From: Nilaparvata lugens | Lineage: Eukaryota > Arthropoda > Insecta > Hemiptera > Delphacidae | Length of the DNA: 64,000 nucleotides | Direction: 5' to 3' | Assembly (NCBI RefSeq): GCF_014356525.2 | Contig: NC_052510.1 | Location: 18,271,999 to 18,335,998 of the forward strand | Part shown: piece after piece, positions 1-9,951 of the stretch | Layout of the letters: each line of letters starts with the position of its first letter | Numbering within the stretch: position 1 is the stretch's first letter | Program-made: the position numbers and the translations under genes | Notes under the pieces: model-generated | The model's database searches: none | What the model was told of the DNA's origin: nothing | What the model saw: only the letters and a program-made list of their open reading frames with translations

Positions 1-299
1 TACTGAACAATAATTGATGTACAACGTACTTCCAACTTATGTTACGTGTAACATAATCATTATTATCACTAATTTGTACTTTTAAAATGATCAATGAATC
101 TTGAATGAATCACTTATTTACCAAATATTTATGATTTTTGATCAAGTATGTGATTTGGAACAATTATCCATTGTAATTAGAAGTGATTCTGTGATTAGAA
201 GTCATTCATAACATTTTCTTATAATAATTGGTAATTATACCCATTTTAGTGAGAAATATGGTGAATAGCACAATTTATTATTTATCATGATTAACATAC

Positions 300-350
300 C
301 TGGATGAAAGCTACAAAGGCGATGAAGAGCAATACTTTCAGAGCTGCCAT
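300..350 (-). CDS. Signal-peptide exon of a secreted-protein gene cut by the left window edge
   Basis: The minus strand reads ATG at 350-348, then MAALKVLLFIAFVAFIQ (17 residues), then a GTATG splice donor directly after codon 17, so the intron is phase 0. The peptide is a typical signal core with one Lys before a hydrophobic run. The same plan (signal-peptide exon, phase-0 intron, one large second exon) is used by the complete genes further right, and MA-[AS]-x-K starts recur at 26228, 62485 and 62898. The coding exon for the mature protein must lie left of position 1, so the product cannot be named. A TATATAAG box about 85 bp upstream supports a real promoter. Confidence 0.7.
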
Positions 351-432
351 CTTCCCAAACTGTTGGTGATATCTTCAAAAATATCTAAAAAAATGAGATT
401 CAAAAGAATGGTTCTTTGTTCATGATACCAGT

Positions 433-440
433 CTTATATA
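433..440 (-). promoter_or_regulatory. TATA box of the left-edge gene
   Basis: Minus strand TATATAAG, about 83 bp upstream of the ATG at 350, leaving room for a 5' UTR of about 50 nt. Confidence 0.6.
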
Positions 441-964
441 GCTGTCATAATCGCACAATCCTAATCTGCTCACTTAGCTGAGAAAAGAAGCAGCTGATAA
501 CTGCAGTGCAACAATGCACTGTTTGAAGTTTGAGCATGATTTTCATTCGATATTTCAAGAGATAGGCATGAATCTCCCTCATACAATCAAAGTATACATT
601 GCAGATGACAATAGGGTGATGATAAGCTGAACGATGGATCAGGATATCATCTGTGCAATCTTTATAAAAAAATATTTTTTAATTCAGTTTACTCATGACT
701 GCGCATGATGGTGCTCAAACAGATAAGTAAGATCTGGTGAAATACTAGTTCCAGAAGATAGTTTTCGTGATAAATGGCATTTTTATATGGAATTGAGAGT
801 CAACATTTTTTTTCACTTGATAACTATTAGTTGGTTATTTCTCTAGCTGATTATCTAACATATTAAAATGGACCGTTTTTCATACTTTTCAAATAGCTTT
901 TTAGAAATTTAAAGATGGCTAGCTCTCCATAAGTCAAGTGTGTGCCCCCTGAAACAGGAAAAAC

Positions 965-1590
965 GTTATATTTCGCACTCATTTATTCACATATTACATA
1001 AAAATATGGAATTGAGCTCTGGGGTGACACGTCTCTGCAGAACATAAATAAGATATTCATTCTGCAAAAATGTGCTATTAGGTGTTTAGTGGGATTGGGG
1101 TTCAATCATCCTTGTCGAGATTATTTTATAAGGCTGTGCATACTCACTGTACCTTGTATTTTTATTTTTAAAACTCCATTATATATGGTTAAGAATATGG
1201 GCAGTTTAACGACCAACGCACAGGTACATTCACACTTTACCAGAAACAGGAACAACTTCGTCGTTCAGCCTCACAGGCTAACTCTTTTTGAGAAAAAAAA
1301 CTAGCTACATAGGGACGAAATTTCTTAACAAGTTGCCTAGTAATATAGATTTTAAGAGCATGACTTTCAAAAAAGATCTTTATAAGTTCCTTGTTGAAAG
1401 AAGTTTTTATAGTGTAAATGAATTTTTATGTGACAATTTTGTGTGATATCATGTAGGCTATATCTTTTTTTTTTATTATGTTAAAATAATATTAGAGATT
1501 TTTTTTTGTACATGACTATGTACAATTGTATAGTTGTGATTCATAATGACTGTACTGTATTTAACAAATAAAAAATATTATTACTATAAT
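965..1590 (+). mobile_element. 3' end of a non-LTR retrotransposon (decayed)
   Basis: From about 980 the plus strand encodes the end of a reverse-transcriptase ORF: a YGIELWGD block near 1006, an LQKCAIRCLVGLG block near 1065, an HFTRNRNNF block near 1235, then after a frame slip in the A-run near 1295 a KFLNKLP block and a final FYSVNEFL. This order is the usual C-terminus of insect Jockey/CR1-like ORF2 proteins. An in-frame stop lies just before YGIELWG, so the copy is dead and strongly 5'-truncated. The 3' end is an AT-rich UTR finishing near 1565-1590 in AAATAAAAAATATTATTA. The clade is not certain. Confidence 0.75.
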
Positions 1591-1997
1591 GGGAACCCAG
1601 CTACTAAACTTATGAAGCCTATTTGTACGTCAGCAGATCACTCCGAATTAGTGGCTTGTGACCATTAATCAGTGATTCATCACCATATTACAATGTAGTA
1701 ATCACTAATTTTATTTATTGTATAAAATACTATAATCATAATACAATTATGACATTGGAGGAAAAACTAGGCTAATCCTGTACTATTTCTCTCCAAAAAT
1801 TTTGATAAAATGTTGATGTCCAAAAGATAAGGCTATATGATCACACACTGCTTCGTCACTTGATTTACGGTCCAGGAATGATGATTTGAAATTTGTTTTT
1901 TTGAAGGTTGATTTTATACTCTAGATCAATCACAAAAGGTATCTGATTATTATATACCTGAAATATCTTCGATATTAGTAAACAATCGCATTCTTTA

Positions 1998-2075
1998 ATT
2001 ATTGTTATCCAATCTTTGTTCTCTTCACATAGATATGTAGGCTATGTGAAGGGAACAAAGATTGGATAACAATAA
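1998..2075. repeat. Short hairpin, 34-bp arms
   Basis: The left arm 1998-2032 and right arm 2042-2075 are inverted copies with about one mismatch, around a 9-nt loop. This is probably a relic of a MITE end or an inverted duplication. Confidence 0.7.
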
Positions 2076-2187
2076 CTATCTTCCCTATTCTTTTCAATAT
2101 TATGTATCAGATAAAATTTCACAAACTTCAATAATTCAATGTAGGATATTTCTCAATATTCCATTGCTTTTCAATTCACCTCCATTC

Positions 2188-2366
2188 AGATAAGTCTACA
2201 TTCAATTCAAAGAGAGTAATTTGAACTTTGAAATGCAAAAATGAGAACAAGATGCAGTAATTTCCCCGGAAATTAATTTAGATAAGTCTACATTCAATTC
2301 GAAGAGTGATTAGGACATAGGAATACAAAAATGAGAACAAGATGCGGTAAATTAACGGAAATTTAT
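2188..2366. repeat. Tandem duplication, two units of about 90 bp
   Basis: Both units begin AGATAAGTCTACATTCAATTC (2188 and 2280) and share AAAAATGAGAACAAGATGC. They differ by scattered substitutions and small indels. No coding potential is seen. Confidence 0.7.
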
Positions 2367-2592
2367 GAATATTCTTTATTCCCATCGATTCATTCTCACT
2401 TATCTCCTGAACTCTAAAACCCAAATCTTATAGGCTGATCTACTCATTTCTGTAAACTTATATCATATAATGAGTTCGACATTGTTTATTATGAGGAAAT
2501 AACTAGCATAGTAACTTTTAGTGATAGATTTCTCAGTGTACTCTCAGATGCTTAGTGAGCATCACTCTCAGTTTTCAAAATAATTTTAGCAG

Positions 2593-4772
2593 CTACAACC
2601 ATTTTTTCTTGCACGACCGATATCCACCAGATGAGCTGCAGCCACAATTATTGTTACATGATGAATATTGCGCACACCCACATGCTTGACTGGGCACAGA
2701 GGCACAAGTTGGAGCATAAGAGGAACTGCAAGAGGAGTAACAGGAGCTTGATGGTTGATAATATGAGCCTCCACACGGTTGAGAGCACTGATGATTGCAA
2801 CATGTCGACCCACAGGGATCGGCAAATGGTTGCACACATGCTGATCTGCAAGGTGGAGCACAAAATGCTTGATCACAAGGAGTTGGTCCACATGTTGGAG
2901 CAGAAAATGTTGGTGCACATGACTGTGAGCAGTATGTGTGCCCACAGGATGGAGAACATACATTTTGTCCACATGAGGAGAAGCAAGGTGGTGGTCCACA
3001 AGCTGGGGGTCCACATGCTGGTGAATATGTTGCTGTTCCACAAGGAGCACAACATGTGGGTCCACACGAGGAGGCACATGTTGCAGATTCACATAGCGGG
3101 GAACAGCATGGTTGTTGATATGAGTAGGAACATGATGAAGAAGGACAATAATATTGTGATGGACTATAACACGGAAGAGGAGGAGGTATGTAAGGTATGA
3201 ATAATGGACAAGCTGTAAAACATGGTGGTGCTGATGGAGAGCAGCAGGAACTCTTTTCACATTCCGAAAATTTGGAACATTTCGACTTGCGTTTCTTCTT
3301 GCATTTTTTCTTCAATGATGGGCAAGAACAGCCACACCCACAGTCACAGTCTGACTTGTGTTTCAGTTTTTTGCCACAACTACAGTCACATTCACAGTTG
3401 CATGGAGATCCACATGAAGTTTGACAGCAATCGTCATCATCATCTTTACAAAAAAATGTGGCATCCGTCTCTTTGATGATCAACTGGAAAAAATAAATAA
3501 TATATGACTACTTTTTGAAATCTCAGATAATAACTATGTGAGCGTTGATAGAGATGCGATATTATACTGATGAGGAGAATATCCTACATTCTCATCAACC
3601 GATTTATTCATGAATAGATATCACTTGACTGTCTCATCCGATTCATATGAGATTATTCATCACTTGCAATTGATCAGAGGAGAAAATGTAGAGTAGCTTC
3701 TCATGTATCTCGAAATATTCTATTAATCCTCTTACAACTGAAAACTGTGATAATGTTGAAAAATTGTGATAAGCCAGGGAAAATATTATTGTTTTTCTGT
3801 GATAGGGTGTCTAATGTTATAATGTTAACTATGTGTAAATTGTCACTCAATTGGCCGATTGAAGTGAAAGGCTAGCAATTGCTTGCCATTCTTCAAGGAA
3901 ATGGAAAGTCATTTTCAAGGAAATGCAAGGATTCAAATCATCTGTTTAATCTTATCTTTATAGAACTAATGACTAGTTGCTAGCCACTTGATCTTAGTTC
4001 TTATTAATTCTTCCCAATATCTAAATTGTAATAGGCATACCGTACTCTGAACTCATCGGTTGACTCCACTCAAAAGTAGACTTCTAGAACTCCTTGAAAT
4101 GTTTGAATCTTAAATGTTGAATATAACAGACCCCCAAATTTGAGATCTTGAATTGATTCCAGTTACAAATAAAACATGCGGCTCAATATTTATTTTCAAT
4201 TTAATCTATGAAGGAAAGAATTGTTGGCTTATATCTTTTCCTCCGCAAACAAAGCCATAGTGCATGACAGGTGGTTGATGGTTACGTCAGCACAGGTAGG
4301 GCTCCTACACCAGTAAAAACACTAACTGATATAGATCAGCTGAAATCAACCAATTTTTATTGGTGTAGAAGCCCTACCTGTGCTGACGTCACCAGAATGC
4401 ACTATGGCTTTGTTTACGGAGGTAGTGCTTGTAGTGCTTATACACGTACGAGATAGGCAACTCACGAATGACGCATCACATCTGAACTAATGAACTGATT
4501 AACTTGAAATTTTGCATATTAATTATTGATTTACTGAGGATGATTATAGGTCTATTTTAAATTCCTCAAGATTTCAGTAGGTCAAGTTCTTAATTAGACC
4601 CTTGCGGAGCACGGGTTATCTGATAGTTAAAAATAGAACATTTCATTCAAATAATATTCTATTCATTCATGATTATTATTCTATATTTCAATAATGATAA
4701 TATTCTACTTACTTGGAGTGTACACACAATGATAGCCAAAGCAACCCATTTGGAGAAATGGAAATTGGCCAT
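2593..4772 (-). CDS. Secreted Lys/Cys-rich protein, two exons, 316 aa
   Basis: Exon 1 is 4772-4713 (MANFHFSKWVALAIIVCTLQ, donor GTAAGT). Exon 2 is 3483-2593, acceptor TTTTTTCCAG, phase 0, stop TAG at 2595-2593. The 1229-bp intron holds a foldback element and a dispersed repeat. The mature part opens LIIKETDATFFCK, which echoes the VIKEPDTCCC cassette of the neighbours. An Asp run, alternating CECDCSCGKK and CDCGCGCSC, a Lys-rich KKKCKKKRKSKC stretch near residue 75, and a long Cys/Pro/Ser/Tyr part with recurrent CGPxC, CSPSCG and CNNNCGC follow. No enzymatic domain is visible; a disulfide-rich structural or matrix protein is inferred. I saw no TATA box upstream. Splicing is well supported; function is unknown. 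Confidence 0.82.
4241..4421. repeat. MITE-like foldback in the intron of the Lys/Cys-rich gene
   Basis: Terminal inverted repeats begin CTCCGCAAACAAAGCCATAG at 4241 and end with the near-perfect complement at 4421. A second pair of inverted stretches (GTCAGCACAGGTAGGGC and its complement) lies inside. It has no ORF, so it is non-autonomous. Confidence 0.75.
4437..4618 (+). repeat. Dispersed repeat, copy 1 (sister at 40255-40457, inverted)
   Basis: Shared blocks include the CGTACG-containing start, CGAATGACGCATCA, AACTTGAAATTT, a TAGGTCTA block, AGGTCAAGTT and AATTAGACCCTTGCGGAGCA. The order is the same, reversed, at 40255-40457. Both copies are diverged and non-coding. Confidence 0.7.
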
Positions 4773-5687
4773 TGTAACCGACAGTTTGGGAACCAGAAGC
4801 AATATTAATTAATAGGACGGAAGTTGAATGAAATTTATTGATTTTTGAAGCATAAGCTGTTGGAAATTGATAACTGCATGAATTTTGATTGAAACATGAA
4901 ACCTGCATCACAAAAGTGCTGTAATCATTCGTCAATTTATTGCTTTTGTATTTCATGCTATTATTTATTCATTCAACCATCTATAATATTCTATTATTAT
5001 TTACTTTTTGTTTGTCTCTCAACGGCTTTCATGATGTGCCGAAAGTTGGTCCATAATTTATCTTCAAGTATCATAATATGAAAGCCAGGAGACATTATTT
5101 TCATTTGAGTACATGATAATTATTATGTCATTATTTCTATTTTTTTTTTTTACCTATATGCAGTTTTTCTACTAATTAACATCAAATTTCATTTGTCATC
5201 GATGTTTCATTTTTCAATTTGGTCATAGACTTACCAAAATTGAAATTTCATCTCCTACTAAATTGTTAATGGTGTCAAGGTCTACAGCCTCTACACTAAT
5301 CAAATCAAATCTTACACTATTACACTCTACTGAACTATTATTAATAAATTTCTGTATAATGATAATAATTCCTGCATGAGAATATAAAATTATCGAATTC
5401 TCTGAACTTCATTGTTCAGTCAAATGCTAGGGCAATTTTGGAAATCAATGATACTGTGTAATATTTTATTTTTACATGATTAGGGAAAGCAATCAGATCA
5501 GTTTTCGTTGTTTCAAGTAACAGCTCCGATCAAGATATACTGCAGATTCGTTGTAAGATAATTTCATTTTTTCATATTATTTTGAACAAAATAAATAAAT
5601 AACTATTTCCTACAACTGCTTGTAAAACACTTTTTTACGTAGCCGAAAACTCATCGTGAAATAACTGATTTTTGGGAAGGTATGGAG
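4773..5687. other. Intergenic stretch, nothing recognised
   Basis: AT-rich sequence upstream of the Lys/Cys-rich gene. No convincing exon, RNA gene or TATA box was found on either strand. Confidence 0.5.
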
Positions 5688-5960
5688 TGATCCTTGGTCT
5701 AGTGTATAAAGTGCTTGCATAGCTGCCTGGAGATCCCGGGTTCAAACTCGCTCATCACTAAAAGTTCTTGACCAGGTCACTTCCTTGTAATCGGATGGGC
5801 ATGTTAATTGTCAGTCCCGGCTGAAGTATGACAGTTATAAGGCCCTTGGACGAATTAAATTATATATTCAGGCGAGGTGGGACCTCTTCCCGCAAGAAAC
5901 TCCCCACTAACAAAAGCCATACGAATTCACTTACTCTGGGTAGGTAACTGATAATCTATT
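5688..5960 (+). mobile_element. tRNA-derived SINE
   Basis: A polymerase III A-box-like TGGTCTAGTG at 5695-5704 and a B box GGTTCAAACTC at 5739-5749 have tRNA spacing (44 nt). The intervening sequence does not fold into a functional tRNA by eye. A non-tRNA body follows to about 5960. This layout is that of a tRNA-derived SINE; the 3' limit is approximate. Confidence 0.6.
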
Positions 5961-6196
5961 TTACGCTCGCTGCTCAGTACTTTTTCTACTTTAACGCTCG
6001 AAAAGATTGAGAAATTTTAATTTTCCGTCTCTGATCAGCTTATCAATAAATTGCTGGTTCTATCCATGATTTATATCAACCAAGTTCCATGATGATTGCT
6101 GAGATTCATAGCCTCAACAAGGCTACAATATGTTTGTATTGTTTCGTTACTACGATAACTGTTTTGCACAAGCAATAAAGTCGCGTTTTACACTCT

Positions 6197-6455
6197 AAAT
6201 AAATGAATAGCTATTCTGACCTATTCGTGACGACACTATAGTCTTTTATTTAAATATTGTTTTAAATACCGGTATTGAAAACTAGTACCCACGTGTGGAG
6301 GCGTGGAGCACTGAGTGTTGAAAATGTAGGTAAAAATCCGAAAGCGCTCCACACGTGAGTATGCTATTAGAATCGAATAACTGTTATTCAAAAAATTGAA
6401 CTGTAGTGTCGTCAGAAATAGTTCAATAAAAAAAGTGTATTTATTTATTCCATTC
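6197..6455. repeat. MITE-like foldback
   Basis: Inverted ends carry AAATAAATGAATAG and GACGACACTATAG on the left and their imperfect complements on the right. An inner inverted pair (ACCCACGTGTGGAG / CTCCACACGTGAGT) surrounds the centre. Non-coding. Confidence 0.65.
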
Positions 6456-7659
6456 AAACATGCACAACATCAAAACAATGATTGGGAGAGAAACAACAGA
6501 ATTAATCCAAAACTATTTCTTTCCCAAATTTAGATAGTTGATGAGCCAGTCTGAATGAGGTTATGATACCAATTCATATACAGTAATTCATTAACTAGCT
6601 TTTCGTCATAGTAAGTGAAATAGATGAGTAATGGAATGAAACTACTCTAGTCTGGCCCATAGTGCAGAGCGCCGCTCGCTTTGTTGAAATTTGATGCAGT
6701 CCAAACAACTTTGATATGAAAAGTAGCGTAATTGCGCCACTATTAATCTTGACATAAAAAATGAGACCTGTACCACGGTGAAAAGATGAAGAGCCGAGCC
6801 TTCATCATTTGTCAAGACCACTCATCTTTGTTCTTTTCCAAACCGTATCAAATTTGATCCAGTATAACGTTTACAGTGACTGTCATTATGTTGTTAAAAG
6901 GCTTATTCTATTTATATGGTACCATATATGAGGATTGGATAATATGAGGTATTAGTAATATCAGATGATGAACAATAAATATATTAAAAATAGTGTTTAT
7001 TAAATAAATCATGAATAACAAATTACAAAAAGTAGTGTAAAGAATACTAAATGATGTCATTCTGAAAATCTGAATGCATAATCCTCAGGAAAGCTTAGGT
7101 CGTAAGTTATAACAGAATAACCAAATTCAAGATGCAGTGATAGAATTATTAGAACTATAATATTGATAACTTTATTAGTGATGTTTTGCCTACTTGATGT
7201 CGATTCGCTACCTTTTATTTCACTCCTTGAGTATCAGGTAAGTATCAATATACAGAACTTGGAATTTGATACATAAATGAACAATCCAGGCCAATAGAAC
7301 TATTACAACACTAACATAGTGTAACATACTGATCCATTTTATTCATTCTGTTGTATTCATCTTATAAAATGTTTTAAGAGCCTTCAGGCCTGCAGAACTT
7401 ACAACACTAATCACTAATACAGTGTAACATACTGATTTATCTTTTCAAATCATAAGCTAAACACATTTTTGTTGATAAACCTTGAAGCTTCCTTATAACT
7501 TATCAATCACATTGAAGTCTCCTTATACTACTATAACAGTAACTTAAATGTCATCATCAAAGAGTTTCATGTCATTCCGATTAGCCTGTAGGCTACCTAA
7601 ATTATACCTGGAATTTCCTGAACAACATTAGTTTCCACGAAATTATATTCCAACCAATT
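6456..7659. other. Intergenic stretch, nothing recognised
   Basis: AT-rich sequence with short ORFs only. TAACATACTGAT recurs near 7322 and 7425 as part of a weak local duplication; no gene is supported. Confidence 0.4.
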
Positions 7660-9152
7660 TTATAAATTAACTATTCTGTATCTAAATCTCAGCCCCTCAT
7701 TCATGCAAGGCATTTCAGTCAAGTGTTTTCTCATGGAGTGTCTCAAACAGCTCTTTCTCCCATTGTAAATTGAACACAAAGCGTCTAGAGATGTCATCAT
7801 ATTTCGTGAAAAGCTTGTAGCTGTTGCGAAGGTAACCACAGTGATGTAGTAGAGCAAGGTGTAGCCCAGTAGCTTTGTGAAGAACAAGTAGTAATCCATT
7901 TCATACCTTTCTCCCTCGCACATCAGAAAGTCTGAAAATTTCCAAAAATATCACTGCTTTCTCTCTCACATGTGAGAAATATCAATTTGAAAATATATCA
8001 AGAACAATTATGAATCAAAGAAGATTCTTCCAGTAAGTCTATTTTTCTGGTGAACCCCACCTCATCCTATTAATAAAGTAGACGTTTTGTATTAGCATTA
8101 TGGCTCGATGCTTATTACAGCTATGTGAGTATATAACTTTTCTCATACAATGGGATGCTTCAACGTTGATTTGAATAAATACAGTAGACCTATAGGCTAC
8201 AACTTTCAATCGGCTCTCCAACTAAATGTCTTTCAATATCTGTTTTCTGGATTTTTTAAAAATATAACATGAGAAACTCAGATATTTTAACAAAATAGAT
8301 TGAGTTATTCAGATAAAACAATAATTGTTGGAAAGATGATACTGTCAATGACAGACTGCATATCTGTTTACTACTTACGCACTAAATAACTATCTGTAAA
8401 GTCTGGTCTCCTAGCTTTTCCAGCATTGTATGGATTAACAGTGTTTACCAAGTTTATCACATGATAAAACTTCTATTAGAGAACAATATTCATTTTCAAA
8501 CAATTGAAAATGTTTTATCTTCCATAAAATAATATGACTTATATATGCTGATATTTTGAGAATTTTAGGATATTACTATTCGTTTTTGGAAATTCAGGTC
8601 TTTTTGAAGCCAGGTAAAATTGAAACAGTGTTTTCTAATTCTTCATGAGTTTCTGTAATGTGGCAAATGATCTTTCATTTCATTTCAGATAGCTCTCACT
8701 CATCCATGAATGAAAAATGTTCTCCTTCAAATCTCAAGTTAATCCAAAATGAGACGCTCTCTTTATTGATTCTTTATCACAAATGACAATGTATTACCAG
8801 GTCTTTCAAGACCCATTGCATCAATAATTTCATCATTCTGTAGCTGCATCATAATGGAAATGACTATTTTTTCTAAATTTCCTATGTATGTATTGGTATA
8901 TGTTTAGAAATTAATCTTACTCTGTAATATTCACTGATTTGTTTCCAAACATCTTTAATACATTAATCCTCGTCGATTGAGAACTTATGAGTTATCTTAA
9001 TTCTAAGAGAACAGATCGGAATCTTCATCACATTTCATATTAAATGCATATGAGTTCTCTAAAGAGTTAAAGATCTATACTCACCAACAATACAACGTGA
9101 AGGCGTATTTTTGTAGGTACTCCTGTTTAACCAGTACAACACTCCCAGCTAT
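7660..9152 (-). CDS. Putative 3' part of a multi-exon membrane protein, receptor-like
   Basis: Three minus-strand segments join without a stop: 9152-9085 (acceptor TCTAAAAG, donor GTGAGT), a 32-nt mini-exon 8410-8379 (donor GTAAGT) and 7931-7660 (acceptor AATTTTCAG, stop TAA). The first encodes IAGSVVLVKQEYLQKYAF, and the last holds a hydrophobic segment LLGYTLLYYITVVTFATA, a Ser/Asn/Leu helix and KSCLRHSMRKHL before the stop. A transmembrane helix followed by a basic amphipathic helix recalls the TM6 and following loop of insect gustatory or odorant receptors, but TM7 and signature residues are missing. The mini-exon acceptor is weak and no 5' exons were found before the next gene at 9952. 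It may be a receptor fragment, a pseudogene or chance. Confidence 0.3.
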
Positions 9153-9951
9153 CTTTTAGAGAAAAATTAATAGAATTAGAAACTAAAGTTTCAGGTTATT
9201 CTTTCTTTGTCTTCAAGTTCTCAAATAATTGAAGATAATTCACTTCAATAGAACGTCACGTTTTGAACAGTGATATAGGATTGAGAAAAGAATATGCACA
9301 CTTATCAGTAAAAAATAGTTATTTATTATTAGTTCTCACTACAATAGCATTATTCTCAGTTAGATCAGAAGCTTTATTCCTTATAAAGAAGCTCTTCTAG
9401 ATCTCTGTATTCTCCAATTTTATTTACAAGACGTTAGAGTATCGTCATCTCCTTCCAATTTGATTGAAAATTTGTTTCAACAAGTCCTTTCTTTTACAAA
9501 ATTGAACCTATTGGAGTATTTTTGAATCTACATTATGTACCGTATTTTGCATAAAATGTGATGATGATAAGAATGTGGGTCTCATGGAATTAATACAATA
9601 ATAGTTCTATCAGTTTTCATGTAGTTGAAACGTTGATATTGGAAATGGTGAAATCCTCTGATTTCGAATCATTAGAATTGACTAGACTGATCACTTGATT
9701 TTTTTAACAAAGTTGGATAATCTGAATATCTTTTAGATCAATAATTATTATAGAATGGAATGTTTCAATTTATTTACAAAATATTATAATATCTACTTTA
9801 CATAAATACAATGTATAAAAAGATAGATTTTTTGATCAGTTGGGAAGTTGGGAGTATTTTTTCAAATCCTCTCATATTATGCTTATTTTTTCTGACGAGC
9901 ACTATTCTATTAGTTGAAGAACACTGTCATGTCAAGAATTCAAATTGTCTA
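9153..9951. other. Intergenic stretch and 3' UTR of the repeat-protein gene
   Basis: AT-rich sequence. A minus-strand AATAAA (9774-9769) lies about 180 bp beyond the stop of the gene at 9952 and could be its poly(A) signal. Nothing else is recognised. Confidence 0.45.

Noticed and set aside
2631..3200. Plus-strand 189-codon Met/His-rich ORF
   Set aside because: Antisense reading of the Cys-rich exon 2593-3483; no promoter or splice context.
5688..5760. Functional tRNA
   Set aside because: A and B boxes are there, but acceptor and anticodon stems do not pair; it fits a SINE head.
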